Assembly: GCA_022225965.2 (NCBI GenBank)
Contig: JAKJXP020000035.1
Coordinates: forward strand, 129,024 to 193,023
Direction: 5' to 3'
Origin: Diatrype stigma
Taxonomy: Eukaryota > Ascomycota > Sordariomycetes > Xylariales > Diatrypaceae
DNA: 64,000 nt
Shown: positions 45,910-60,949 of the stretch, piece after piece
How the letters are laid out: each line of letters begins with the position of its first letter
How positions within the stretch are numbered: the stretch's first letter is position 1
Translations under genes and position numbers: made by a program
The notes under the pieces: model-generated
What the model was told of the DNA's origin: nothing
The model's input: the letters and a program-made list of their open reading frames with translations, nothing else
Database searches by the model: none

Positions 45910-47484
45910 ATGCCGGCCGCCATCTCAACTGAGCCGGCAGTGTCTGCACCGACCATGGCTGACTGGCGCAATATACCCAAGAAGAAGCGACACCAAGAGA
46001 GACATTACCAGGGTGTTGATGGCAAATCCAAGATCGGGAAGATCGCAAAACCCTTCACCAAAAAAGCCCGTCGCATCATCACCAAGAAGACAGAAAGACT
46101 GATAACCAAGCGAAACGAAATTGACCAGCAGCTCTTGCGCGAAGTTCAGAGGGAAAAGTTAACACCGAACGATTGGCTAGTGAGGGAGAAGCTATTGCGA
46201 AGACAGGCTGCGCTAGAGAAGCGGGAGGAACGACACATCCGACGTCGCACACGGAAGCTCGCCGAGGTGGAGAGACTGTACAGATGGGACCCCTCTGCTG
46301 ATCGAGCAGTCGACTACGAATTGCTCCGCTACCTCCTCTGGAAGTTCAAGCGACACCTTGGCCCGCTCATCCAATATCATGGAAAGAAAGGCAAAAACGA
46401 TGATCACGCCTCGTCTGGCGCAGATTCCGACTCCGACTCCGACTCCGACTCTGACTCTGAATCTGAATCCGAATCCGAATGGGGAGACCTATCCGGCACA
46501 GAAGATGTTAAGGCTGGCTCGAGCCATAGTTCGGCCCAGGATCCTGGCAAGAAAAGAGGACAGGAGGGCACAGTGGAAGATGCTACTTCAAATAAACGAA
46601 GTAAAACGAACACTGCAAACGAAGAAAGCGTTGCCTCGAAATCTGTAAAAGGCAAAGAGAAGGGAAGCAAGAAGACGAAAAAGAAAGGGAAGAATGCTAA
46701 GTCGGAAGCGGACACGGAGCAGGCCAGTGACAATTAGGAGGTGACATCGGCCTTGGAAACTGCACCAGTACTTCAATTAGACGGCACCGCGGACCCCGAG
46801 CTTAACACGGATGTTTCTCAAGACGATCCTATACACCTAGATCACCCGACTTCTTCTGGGGATATAAGTGCAGATGATCTTGAGCCACAGTCTCAACAGG
46901 ATAGTGGTTCAGACACTTCTGAGGTATCGGGAAATACAAAAGACGCAACCGAGGACATTGCAGTCACCATTAAGACAGAACAACGACGCCGGATGGACGA
47001 GATAGTCAAGGACCATATTCTTGATCTCCATGTCTATGACAAGCCACTTTCAAGGCGACAAGCCGCCCGACCAATGCGTTCTGACAATCACTTTCTCATG
47101 TCTGGAGCACTCCCCATCCCAGATTCTGCCCTGCCCAGTGACTTCGATTCTTCAGAGACACCAGCAATAGAGGGAAATACAGCAGCTGAAGATCTTCTAC
47201 CGAGCTCACCAACCCTACACACGAAGCAGGCGCAACGGCTTAGCATGACTCCTGCCAATACCAAGCCCGTTCCTATACGAAGACCAGGCCCGCAGGTTCT
47301 CGCCCCGAAACGAATTCCGAAGGTGACGCCGGTATTCCCCCCTCTAGTTTCTGGGAAATTGGAAGCCCCAAGAACATCACCTATGGTAGCTCGCAAGGAA
47401 ACACCGATCCCTGCACCACAGCCATGGAAAACCATTCTACCGTCATCTAGCCCTCCGGGAGGTGCAGCGCGCCCTCCCCACTAG
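45910..47484 (+). CDS. Basic coiled-coil protein of unknown function, frame crossed by one stop
   Basis: The first ATG is at 45910. The frame runs 275 codons to a TAG at 46735-46737, then continues open in the same frame for 247 codons to 47484. An intron 46645-46737 (GTAAAA to ATTAG, 93 nt, phase 0) would remove the stop and join both halves into 493 residues; unspliced mRNA would give a 275-residue form with a Lys-rich tail. The N-terminal half is strongly basic (IPKKKRHQERHYQG, KKARRIITKKTERL) with likely helices to about 150, then a Ser-Asp/Ser-Glu run near 180. The second half is Pro/Ser-rich. Nuclear location is inferred from composition. I do not recognise the family. Confidence 0.6.
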
Positions 47485-48803
47485 TTCACCTTTCAATCGC
47501 GTCTACCCGCGCTTTTCTTCCCTCTGCGATAGGTCAGGAAAGGAAACACAAGTGTCCTTTCACTCGGCGAGGAAGTATCTTGGCGTGGCTGCTAAACTTG
47601 CAGTCCTCAATATAGCATCTGCTTTAATGCCTCCAATGGCGAACGTTGCCGTTATTAGGCTTGGGAGACCTCGAGGTTTTGGCTTCGCAGGGTTCTCTAT
47701 ATATGGGAATTCAGGGGCAACGAAGGTATGCAGAGAGTCACGGCATATTGTTGAATAGTATTGTTTGACGGCCGAGAAAAGGAGTATTGTATTACACAGG
47801 TTGTATCGGTGCTATTAAAACGACAAGGTACCACATACTTATGATCGCAGCAGTTAGGTGTCGGATCACCACGCATGGCATGTTTCGTGTAGACGTACTG
47901 CTGAGATAACCAAATTCAACGTAAGCATGGCTATTGTGAGCTACCTATGTCCTGCCGTAGTTATCCTTATTTTGACTGTACTTGACAACTGACGGACCCC
48001 TCTGATGATATGTAACTCAAGCATCTATTCAGCGCTTGTCTTTCTCCGAATGCACAACTAGGTAGTCCCGATTATCAGGTACGAAGTATTGTTCAGTCAA
48101 TTGAAAGGCAAGGAAGGTTTGGAATGCTAGTCTGGCTACACCGTACAAGCCTATAAAGCTGTGCCGTTTCGTCTTGTTGAAAGCGGTTGTCGTGTACCTG
48201 AATGCCATCATCGTCATCATGGGTCCTGAAAACCGTCGACATCGGCGACGATTGCCTCATTCGTTACAATGGGGGCACGAGCTACGAACAAACCTGGGGG
48301 TCTCCAGTCGTCCCCATAAAACCATGCTGGGTAACGTCCGCATTGTCCAATGTGACGCTGCGGAATTGTAAAAGACGGGACCCGGTGCGCCGCGGTGGGC
48401 TTGAGCGGGTCCACTCCGGGGGGCACCAGAGCAGCTACCGTGGCAGCCGTGGGTATTGTACGAAGTATATGTACCTATAGGTATACCACCCAGAAAAGGT
48501 ATTGTATGTAGGTATTGTATGTACACCAGAGCACCTGCCAGACTGCAGCTCTGAGCTGGGCTGGGCGATGGCGCCGCCGAACGACCTCCGATCCCTGGCG
48601 GGTTAAATAATCCCGAGCTTCCAGCTCTTGCTTCTCTTCCCGCCTTTCCCGCCTTTCCCTCCTTCCCTCTCTCGATCGACGAACAAGCTTGCTTAGCTAT
48701 GTATATATGTATAGGTGCTTCTTTGTGTTTGTTGTAGGCTTTTTTGGATAGATTTTGTGTTATATCGGTTGTTAGGCAGTAGTAGGCAGTGTTGCAGAGA
48801 AAC
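47485..48803. other. Intergenic region
   Basis: About 1.3 kb with two exact TACGAAGTA motifs (48080-48088, 48459-48467) and no supportable gene; serves as promoter of the lactate dehydrogenase gene. Confidence 0.5.
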
Positions 48804-50611
48804 ATGGCAGACGAGAAGTTGATAAGTGCTGAGGAAGGTGTGTATTATTAGGACCCGCGATCTTTCGTCACCTACCCTCTACCTACCTGCCCACTCTCTG
48901 CTCTCTGTATTCGTTAGGTAGCTGCCCATTGCTGACTCTCGGCGCTACTAGTGGTGAAGCATACCACGGCGGACAGCTGTTGGGTCATCCTATACGGCAA
49001 TGTCTACGACGTGACGGAGTTCATACCATCGCATCCCGGGGGGTCCAAGGTGATCCTGCAGCTGGCGGGCCGGGATGCCACCGAGGAGTACGACCCGATC
49101 CACCCCCCGGGCACGCTCGAGGAGAGCCTGAAGCCGGAGGCGAAGCTGGGGCGGGTCGACCCCCAGACGCTGGTGCAGACGAGCAAGCCCGCCGCGAAGG
49201 ACGAGAGGAAGCCGGAAAGCGGGGAGGACGAGGGCCCGCCGCCCATGGAATCGCTGCTGAACCTCGACGAGATCGAGGCCGTCGCCACGAAGCGCATGCC
49301 CGAGAAGGCCTGGGCCTACTACTACTCGTCGAGCGACGACACCTTCTCCAAGAGCTACAACAACGCCGTGTACCGGAACATCCTGCTGCGGCCGCGCGTC
49401 TTCGTCGACTGCACGCGGTGCGACTCGTCGACCACCCTGCTGGGCCACAAGGTCGGGCTGCCCATCTACGTGTCGCCGGCGGCCATGGCGCGCCTGGGCC
49501 ACCCGGACGGCGAGGCCGGCATCGCGCGCGCGTGCGGCGCCCACGGCGCCCTGCAGGTCATCTCCAACAACGCGTCCATGACCCCCGAGCAGATCACGGC
49601 CGACGCCGCCCCGGGCCAGGTCTTCGGCTGGCAGCTGTACGTGCAGAACGACCGCGCCAAGAGCGAGGCCATGCTGAAGCGCATCAACGCCATGTCCGAC
49701 CGCTTCAAGTTCATCTGCCTGACCCTGGACGCGCCCGTGCCGGGAAAGCGCGAGCTGGACGAGAAACAGGCCTTCAAAAGGAGCGGCCCGGCAGTCGCCG
49801 CCGCCGCGTCGGGCGGGGATAAAAAGGCGCCTACCGCCGGCGAAGGCGGGGGCGGCGTCGGCAAGCAGCTGTTCTTCGGCACGGCGGCCGACCTGACGTG
49901 GAAGGTGACGCTGCCGTGGCTGGCGCAGCACACGAGCCTGCCGATCGTGGTCAAGGGCGTGCAGACGCACGAGGACGCCTTCCTGGCGGCCAAGTACGCG
50001 CCCCAGGTGGCGGCGGTGATCCTGTCGAACCACGGCGGGCGCGCCCTCGACACCGCCCCGCCCGCCGTCCACACCCTGCTCGAGATCCGCAAGTACTGCC
50101 CCCAGGTGTTCGAGCGCGTCGAGGTCTGGGTCGACGGCGGCATCAAGCGCGGCACCGACGTCGTCAAGGCCCTCTGCCTCGGCGCCCGGGCCGTCGGCAT
50201 CGGACGCGCCGCCCTGTTCGGGCTCGGCGCCGGGGGGCAGGAGGGCGTCGAGAGGGTGCTCGAGAGTAAGTCTTTTGTCTTGTCTTTGTCTTCTGACCCC
50301 CCCGCCGCTTCTATCGCGGAGGCATGAGACTGGATCTTGCTGACGACGCGGTGTAACGCATATATAGTCTTGAAAGCGGAGACGGAGACATGCATGAGGC
50401 TGTTGGGCGTGCAGAACGTCAGCGAGTTGGGCCCGAGACATGTAAGTGGTGTACTTACTTCCTTGGTGACACTGGGGAGGGAGCTTTGGATTCCAAAACT
50501 AATCAATCCTCTTTTCAGATCAACTCCAGGATGGTGGAAAGGGATATCTTCGACGGCGGTGCGGGCCTCGACACATTCGGGCTGTGGGATAAGATCGCGT
50601 CAAAGCTGTGA
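48804..50611 (+). CDS. FMN-dependent L-lactate dehydrogenase, cytochrome b2 type
   Basis: Exons 48804-48837, 48952-50265, 50368-50441 and 50519-50611 give 504 residues. The cytochrome b5 domain comes first ([22 protein letters not shown]), with likely haem ligands His39 and His62. The FMN alpha-hydroxyacid dehydrogenase barrel follows: [48 protein letters not shown], the catalytic His in SNHGGRALD, and [11 protein letters not shown]. It should oxidise L-lactate or another 2-hydroxy acid and pass electrons to cytochrome c. Unlike yeast Cyb2 there is no mitochondrial presequence: the protein starts [12 protein letters not shown] 40-residue Gly/Ala/Lys insertion near 290 replaces the usual loop. 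Convergent with the aldo-keto reductase gene. Confidence 0.93.
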
Positions 50612-50935
50612 AGAATTGATTTGCATACTGATCATAGGTATATGCCATTTTGGATAGCGGAATTTTGAAATATTACTTGCTTACGGCCTGGAGATGTTAT
50701 GTAGGAGCGTAGATCAGAAGCTGTATTCATATATTCCAGTTCTATATTTTGTGACGGAAAGCTAAATATAGGAGACAATTACCAGACGACCCCCCAACAC
50801 ACACACACCCAACTTGCGGTCGTCATACGGCTTGCCACTACTGACACAAGCTGGACAGATACAAACTGACGTTCCCAGAGTAAACCTATCACTTTAATAA
50901 TACAGCTCTGGTCCCTACTATCGGAGCGATCTAAG
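50612..50935. other. Convergent intergenic region
   Basis: 324 bp between two 3' ends, with a short CA run at 50795-50808. No gene. Confidence 0.5.
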
Positions 50936-52381
50936 TCAGACCTTGCGTGCAGCAACCTGTTCGAGGGTAGGCGTGTCGGCAAACAGTGCAAGAGCGTGCT
51001 CTGGCGGATATCTAGCACCGAACGAGGCGTTATCGACCAGCGAGCGAATCTGCGCCACCTCTTCTCGGCTCAACTCGACATCTGCGGCGCGGAAATTCTC
51101 CTCGAGGCGGTCTATCTTCGTCGTGCTATATGTGGATGTGTCTATTAGTGATTGGGTGTTCATGTCAAAGGCTTGCCGGGAAAAAAAAAAAAAAAAAAAA
51201 AAAACGTACCCAGGGATGGGAAACATGTCGTCCCCCTGGCTCAGCAGCCAGGCGAGCGCGAGCTGGCCCGCCGAGCACCCGCTTCCGCCCTTCTTAGTCT
51301 TCGCCGCCGCGATGCGCTCGAGCGCCTCGACGACCGCCAGGTTGCGCGGGAAGTTCTCGGCCGAGAAGCGCGGGTAGAAGCGCCGCACGTCCCCGGGCTC
51401 GAAGTCGTCGGGCTTCCGGATCTGGCCGCTCAATAGGCCGCGCGATAGCGGCGAGTAGGCTACTACGGCGACGCCGAGGTCGCGGCACGCCTGCAGTAGC
51501 CCCGTCTGAGGGTCCTCGATCTCGGTCGAGAAGGGGCTGTACTCCACTGTGGTGGTGGTTTCTTCGTGTTAGCTAGCAGTTCCTGATTTGGTTGGTTGGT
51601 TGGTTGGTCGTGTTGTTTTCCAGGCGGGCCGTGACGTTCATGAAGCACTTACACTGCACGGCGGTGATGGGATGGACGGCGTGGGCACGGCGAAGAGTCT
51701 CGGCCGAAACCTCGCAGAGGCCAATATACCTGATCTTGCCCTGCCTATTTTTCGGAGCCGCCGGTCGTGTCAGCCGTTATTATTCTTCCGTTCCATTCGT
51801 TGGGGGAGGACATGGGGCTGGTCGTATTGACTTACTCTTTCATCTTGACCATCTCGGCGACGATGTGCTCGACGGGGGTAGACCCATCGAGACGGTGCGG
51901 GTACCACAGATCGATGTAGTCGACGCCCAGGCGCTCCAGGCTCTTCTCGCAGGCCTCACGGACGTAGGCCGCATCGCCGCGGAAACCAAATCTCCCGTGA
52001 TCCGTGGACATGTCTCCGTCGCCCACGATGATGCCGCCGAACTTGGTCGCGAGGAAGATGTCGGAGCGTTTGCCGGTTTTGGCGAACCACTTTCCGATGA
52101 GGTCTTCGGAATCCCCCTGGTGGTGATATATATATACATCAGTGCCCGACAGCCAGCCAGAACCATAACAGACGATGTAAGCAGGAAGGAGGGCTTCTTA
52201 CGTAGAAGTCGCTGGTATCCCAGAATGTTGCACCTATCTTGTGGGCGTGATCAAGGACGGCGAGTCTCTCTTCGTCTGGCGCGGCTTTGCCGTAGGATAT
52301 AGATAGGCCCATGGTGCCATACCCGATGCGCGGGACAAGGGGTCCATTCTTGCCTAATGGCCGCTTTGCTACTGGAGGCAT
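50936..52381 (-). CDS. Aldo-keto reductase
   Basis: Five exons, 52381-52202, 52116-51836, 51744-51653, 51546-51210 and 51125-50936, give 359 residues. The catalytic set is Asp55 and Tyr60 (WDTSDFY), Lys85 (ATKFG) and His134 (YPHRLD). [14 protein letters not shown], near the NADPH site, is split by intron 4. Overall sequence fits the microbial AKR13-type reductases acting on aldehydes; the substrate is unknown. The acceptor of intron 2 gives [12 protein letters not shown]. Intron 4 contains a 24-T run on the coding strand (51181-51204), just inside its donor, which may vary in length. It lies 430 bp downstream of, and on the same strand as, a Zn2Cys6 regulator, which may control it. Confidence 0.9.
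51181..51204. repeat. Homopolymer A/T run in an intron
   Basis: 24 consecutive A on the plus strand, directly after the donor of aldo-keto reductase intron 4. Exact length may be a sequencing artefact. Confidence 0.8.
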
Positions 52382-52812
52382 GTTTTGCAACGGTGAAATC
52401 AGTCACTCATAGAAAAACACGTAGTGCTAAGACAGGCGTGATGACGATGCAAGCAAGTGCATGCTATTTGGTAAGTACTGGAAAGCCCCGAACTATCTGT
52501 TGGAACGATGGCCGTTCTTATAGAAAAAGGTTTACACTATGATTACCAACGTGGGCATTGTAGTGACTCTGTATATAGAAGGAGAACCGCGTCTCTATGC
52601 TTTTCCGCAGGTACCCAATGCATCCCAACCTGCGGAGTTGCCTCCATGTAACTCCGCAACTATTCAGGGGTTAATACCGAAACCCCCCCTCCGACCTATG
52701 GGGCCGGGAGTCTCCCGCCGGTCTTGTGGCAAAACGTCTTCATCTCGTTTATGCCGAAATATCTAGGGTTCTCTTGTTAGCTCACGTAAGATATATGGTA
52801 CTTCGAAGTTCC
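52382..52812. other. Spacer between Zn2Cys6 gene and aldo-keto reductase
   Basis: About 430 bp: reductase promoter and regulator 3' region. It contains CTCCGCAACT- and GGAGTTG-type short inverted motifs near 52635-52665, which could be a regulator site, but this is speculative. Confidence 0.4.
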
Positions 52813-54251
52813 TTACATGGTCAGAAACCATCGAGCAAAGTCGTCTATGTCGTCCGCGGTGCCCGTTTTCACGAACTCCTCGAACTTGAACGCGGATATC
52901 ACCCAGAAGGGCTTTGCGCCCCAGGCCTGGAAAAATTCAAAGGAGTCGGGGGCGTTCCATAGGTGGCTGGAGAGTGTCCAGCGATGGACTAGAGCCCAGT
53001 TGCCCATAGCCTCTACACATTAGGTATTCAGTACGATGTGACATTTGGGGCCGGGGGCTTTCGCATACTCTGCTTGTTCATTCCTCTCAGCACTTCGGAA
53101 AGCGACTCCAGGGCATATCCTATGACGACGGTTCGTCGGAGGCTCTCCGCAAATACCCAGCGCTGATAAACCGTGTTAGATAGGAAGGCAGGATAATAGA
53201 TAATAGGGTCCGTCTATACGCACCTCCCATGACTGGGGCGGGTTGTTTCTAATGGCTGGAGTATCCAAGTATTCGCAATTACTAAGGTTATCTCTAAGAT
53301 TAAGGAGGTCGCCAATCCACGCTTCTAGTAATTTAAAGTCGTTCTGTGCCTGTTGCCCCAACGAAATATCGCCGTCAAACAGGCGGATGGTTTGATAAAA
53401 TATAAGTGCATGCACCCTTGCCAGTTTCTCCAGCGGTGTCAGAGCTGTGACTCTGGAAGAGGCACGAAGCCTGGTGACGTGATCGTGGAGGACACGGAGA
53501 ATGATACCTCGGTTCGCGTTGGTCCTGTTTGCATATAGCATGCAGACTGTGAAAGCCTGGAGGATGACCTGGGGCGTCTGGGATGTGTAAAGGCGGTGGT
53601 GGATATATGGCGTATGGTTGTTTTGAGCGAATGTCTCATGGAGGCTTTTGAAGACCCCCAACGTGTAGGCAATACCGGTCGACGGATCCGCCGCTTGCCA
53701 CGGTTGGAAATCGTCCTACGATCATGAGCACTGAAAGGCGAGACATGCGGGTTTCAATTACATACACACATGTCAAGCATCCCAGCGTAGTCTTTTAAAG
53801 TCAATGTCTGTTCACAAGGGGCAGAAGGCAACTCGAACTGCTGTCTCAAGACACTACTAGACTGCCACGATGCATCTTCGAACCCAACCAACGGCAGGGT
53901 GTCTAGGAACGACTCCAAGGAATTGTCGAGCCGCAGTGTCGTCGTCGGGCTATTGGCTAAGCCCAAGCTGGCAGCATCCAGGGGGGTGGAGAAACCCGCG
54001 GCGTCGAACGTGGGCGCATCTCCGCAAGTGTCGGAGCCCGGGCCCGGAGGAGAATCTAGCTGGATCGGGTCGTGGGTCGCGTCCTCGAAGGCGGCGTGTG
54101 GCATGTCCGTTAGCCCGCCGTAGACGCACATATACCGCTTCTTCGTACATCGTCCGCAAGCCGGCGCCCGCTTGTCGCAGCGGCGCTTAGACCGCACGCA
54201 TGCATTGCAGGATTTCTGTCTCGATCTTGCGGATCCGCTGCTAGTGGCCAT
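52813..54251 (-). CDS. Zn2Cys6 transcription factor
   Basis: Exons 54251-53766, 53715-53224, 53162-53069 and 53012-52813 give 423 residues. The binuclear cluster is Cys15-X2-Cys18-X6-Cys25-X6-Cys32-X2-Cys35-X6-Cys42 (CNACVRSKRRCDKR), the standard fungal Gal4-type DNA-binding domain, followed by a short basic linker. The middle (about 60-150) is Ser/Asp/Pro-rich. The rest is helical (GVFKSLHETFAQN, ILQAFTVCMLYANR, LRRTVVIGYALESLSEVLRG), resembling the C-terminal region of AflR-like or other small regulators. Intron 1 is only 50 nt and must end at GTAG, since the CTTTCAG site leads to a stop. Position upstream of the reductase suggests local control; the target is not shown by sequence. Confidence 0.88.
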
Positions 54252-57350
<3,099 letters not shown>

Positions 57351-58764
57351 AGCCGCTGTGTGGCTTTGGATGAATCACATGCATGATTGAACTCACGATC
57401 GGGATGATTATGGGGGGTAACGGTCGGGTAAAAACGGTGACATAGATAGACTATTGCTCCCTAGGTATTAAATATCAGTGAAATGGGTTACCCAGTAACA
57501 TATTACATACGTACTTTTTACCTCGGTTCCAGGTCTCGCGTGAGCGGGACAAGAGTCCTAGTTTGAAAGCCGTGGCTCTTATGATCATACACGGATTATT
57601 ACAGCAGTCACTAGGAACGGGACACTGCAGGTGGTCGACATAGGCTTCGATCTCCTACGGAAAATCGAGTCCCACTCCATTAGTGTCCCTTCCAAATACC
57701 ACTGGTTCCGCCTACCCAGACATGGCACCATTGACCTCAAGCTGTAGTAATAACATAGAGACAAGGTTTAGAATATCGGCAATCAGGCAATCACATGTAA
57801 TCATCAAAAGATATGGCCCTGATATCCTCGGTATTATGTCACGGCATGAGCCGGATCCTTGATGGTACTCTGCTAATCATGATCTGTATTAAGCTAGGAT
57901 ATGAATGCATTATGTGGCTGTGAAGTTTGGCTTAATAGGAAAGTCATGAACATGTTGACCATGTGGCTATAGTCATGTATAGCGGCTCTACATGATACGT
58001 CAAGGCCAGGAAGTGTTAGGAAGATCTGTCGTGGTTCCTACTTGAGAATTGGTTAGCTTCTATCTCATGATTTGCTATTCGTGAAAAGAAGAAATATTGA
58101 TCTCTTGATCAGAAGTCCGTTTAATACATTTCGAGCCCGAGAGCCCGATGATATAAGAGGTACCAGAAAATAATAAAGTAAGGAGTTATCATCATATGAG
58201 GTTGCAACATGGGTAGGGGATTTGGAAGGTGCGCCTGCTTACCTGAGATGGACAAAACGTCGTATGCGAGGTGTCACAAGTGCTGTCGCAGTACTATCAC
58301 AACATGATGAAGCTCGTAGCTCAGCAGATATCCATCCGATGCTCAATAGAAATGCCACTTGGCTGTTCGATGAAGAATTTTCTCCAAAAAGTCACTGTTG
58401 AGAGATGTAGGAACTTGGGTTGAACGACAGAACGGGTCGGTCGAGTCTTCAGGACTGCAGAACCTGCAAAAAGTTCGAGGCGGGTCTAACTTAGCTCAGT
58501 CACGGTAAATTATCGGAATCGCAGATAGTTACCTAATAAGTGGATACCCAACGAGGTGGGTGCCTCAACCAATAAGATCGAAGCCTGGCCCCCCACGGCC
58601 GACCTGCCGCACACAAAATTTCTGTAGTTAGGCGGATAGCGCAAAAAGAACCAACCTTCAAAATCCATCACGACCGCGACGAATTCCTCAACCGTTCATC
58701 CTCAACCACCACCACCGACCAACCTGAGCTTCCGCCGCCAGATCACACAACAACCTCCGCCAAA
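57351..58764. other. Intergenic region
   Basis: About 1.4 kb between enolase and rps13. No gene, tRNA or repeat that I can support; the last 100 bp are the pyrimidine/ACC-rich leader of rps13. Confidence 0.5.
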
Positions 58765-59534
58765 ATGGGTCGTCTTCACTCCAACGGAAAGGGTATATCC
58801 GACTCGGCTATCCCCTACTCGCGCACCGCGCCTGCCTGGCTCAAGACCACCCCCGCCCAGGTCGAGGAGCAGATCTGCAGACTGGCCAGAAAGGGTACCA
58901 CGCCCTCTCAGATCGGTGTCGTCCTCCGTGACTCCCACGGTATCTCCCAGGTCCGCATCGTCACTGGTAAGAAGAAACCAACGGCCTTAATTGCGCCCGC
59001 CAATTCCATTGTGGTGAATGTCCTGCTAACCAGTTTGCTGCTATACAGGTAACAAGATTCTGCGAATCCTGAAGTCCAATGGTACGACATGAGCACTCCT
59101 CGAATCACATGCCCCTACCGCATGAATACTATATATCTATATATACACATATATACATATGCATATCCCACCGGTTTCTGCGGAAGCCATGGGTATCATA
59201 TGATAAATGCCGCTGTTGGTCAAGGCTGACGGTGTGATCTTCATATAGGCCTCGCTCCCGAGCTCCCCGAGGACCTCTACATGCTGATCAAGAAGGTACG
59301 TGACCAACTGGGCGCACTAGAACCCTTGGTGGGTTGCAACCGCTAACATTACTTCCAAAGGCCGTGTCCGTCCGCAAGCACCTCGAGCGCAACCGCAAGG
59401 ACAAGGACGCCAAGTTCCGCCTGATTCTGATCGAGTCGCGTATCCACCGTCTGGCTCGTTACTACAAGACCGTCGGTGTTCTGCCTCCTACCTGGAAGTA
59501 CGAGAGCGCCACTGCCAGCACCATCGTCGCATAA
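58765..59534 (+). CDS. rps13: Small-subunit ribosomal protein S13 (uS15)
   Basis: Exons 58765-58966, 59049-59081, 59249-59295 and 59361-59534 give 151 residues, the family's exact length. Landmarks are [57 protein letters not shown] and the uS15 signature region [22 protein letters not shown]. It is a constituent of the cytosolic 40S subunit. Two exons are only 33 and 47 nt, yet all junctions are GT-AG and rebuild the conserved protein exactly. The 167-nt intron 2 carries a TATA-rich repeat (59130-59165). Confidence 0.97.
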
Positions 59535-59909
59535 GAGCCTTAACGGAAGCTTTGCTGGATGGACGGGGGATTGTTGTGCTCAGTATCACGGAGTTAACGG
59601 AAGGGAAATGCGTTCAGGACCAAAAGAATTCGGCTTCGACTTGGGCGAAAGAGTCAGAATGGAAGCCATCATTATTCACATTAGAGAGATCAAAATAAGA
59701 ATCTCGTCAATGCATATATGATTCGCGTTCCCTGAGCAAGACTAGCATAGTAGTGCTGATCGTGAAGGGCCAAGAATCCGAGAATGCCCCTGCAATCCCG
59801 TCCCGTAGCCTAAATGCAAAAAAAGCAAATTGATATATCCTCTTCTGTAAACGCCCTTGTGATGCCTTGATATTTATGTACATGCGCAGTCCAAAGCTTT
59901 TCTATTGGT
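59535..59909. other. Convergent intergenic region
   Basis: 375 bp between the 3' ends of rps13 and sdc1. Nothing recognised. Confidence 0.5.
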
Positions 59910-60949
59910 TCAAGTCGACGTCTCGAGCTCCTTGGAACGCTGGAGCAGGAATTCGCCGAGTACTCGGAGAGGATCCTTTGGCCTGTACCGTTGGAAGAGA
60001 AGAATAGTTAGTTGAGGTTGTCCCAAGAAAACATGCCCCTATTTCTGTACCGGGGTAGTCTACATGTTTGAGCCTCATGTACGTGACGGAGATAGCGGCC
60101 AGACGTAACTAGACACCCGCCACTGCCAGCAAAAACAGCAGCAAGAGGTATGATTGCTTTGGAGCGTTACCTCCGTACGCATATTGCATGTAGGTAGATA
60201 GGTATACATGTAGGGGCAAGGGAGGGGAGGGCGCATGCGCATGGCTGCTTTGTGTGTATATGTGTGTGTGTGTGTGTGTGATCCCCGAACTTCCAACCTC
60301 TCAAACCTGCAACTTTCCACTTACTTGTCTTTCGCGAGAGCCTTCAAGCCCTCCAGCAGGGTCCCGGTGACCTTGGAGTTCAGGTACTGCCGGGTGGGCG
60401 CGCCGTGGTCCGGCGCCTCGGCCGGCATGGTGAAGCCGCCGCCGCCGCCCTGGCCCTGGCCCTGGTCGGGGTGCTGCGACGCGGCGCGCGGCGTGTTGGC
60501 GTTGCTCTCGGCGGTGGTGTTGCGCAGCGGCGTGCTGGTGCGGCCGGCGGGCGCGGGGCTGGGCGCGTTGGTCGTGGTGGTGGTGGTTGTCGTGATGGGA
60601 GCGGGGGACTGTGAGGAGAGGAGGGAATGGTGTTAGCTGGCTGGCTGGCTGGTAGCGGAGGCGCGAGACTGAGGGATGGGATGGGATGTGGGAATGGAGG
60701 GAAGGCAGGTAGAGTAAGGTACGATGGATTGGGGAAGAGGGAAGCGAGTGATGGCATTGTTTCACGTACAGGTGCGTCCGCCATCGTGACGTCCTTCTCG
60801 GCCACCTCGACGGTAGATGGGGCGCCCGCGGCGCCGGCGGTGGCGGTTGCGTCGGTCGGCATCTCGCTGCTGCTGGCACTGGTGCTGCCCACCGGAACGG
60901 GGACCGGGATCGGGGTCGTGGACTTGAGAGGGGTCTCGCCGTCCGCCAT
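59910..60949 (-). CDS. sdc1: COMPASS complex subunit Sdc1 (Dpy-30 domain)
   Basis: Exons 60949-60770, 60608-60325 and 59982-59910 give 178 residues. The Dpy-30 motif occupies about 135-173 (YLNSKVTGTLLEGLKALAKD, then KPKDPLRVLGEFLLQRSKE) and is split by intron 2. Dpy-30 helices dimerise and dock on Bre2/Ash2 in the Set1 COMPASS complex, which methylates histone H3 Lys4. The first 130 residues are low complexity (Thr, Pro, Ala, Gly, Gln runs). Intron 2 is 342 nt, long for this window, and contains a GT dinucleotide run on the plus strand (60257-60280). Missing exon 3 would delete half of the dimerisation motif. Assignment is strong. Confidence 0.93.
60257..60280. repeat. GT microsatellite in sdc1 intron
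   Basis: About ten GT units inside intron 2 of sdc1. Confidence 0.85.

Noticed and set aside
47462..47758. Frame overlapping the end of the basic coiled-coil gene
   Set aside because: Different reading frame, low-information sequence, no domain.
48990..50441. 483-codon antisense frame over the lactate dehydrogenase gene
   Set aside because: Shadow of a GC-rich gene; the sense strand has clear haem and FMN motifs and exact splice junctions.
58490..58570. tRNA-like box A (TAGCTCAGT)
   Set aside because: No matching box B or cloverleaf could be formed downstream.
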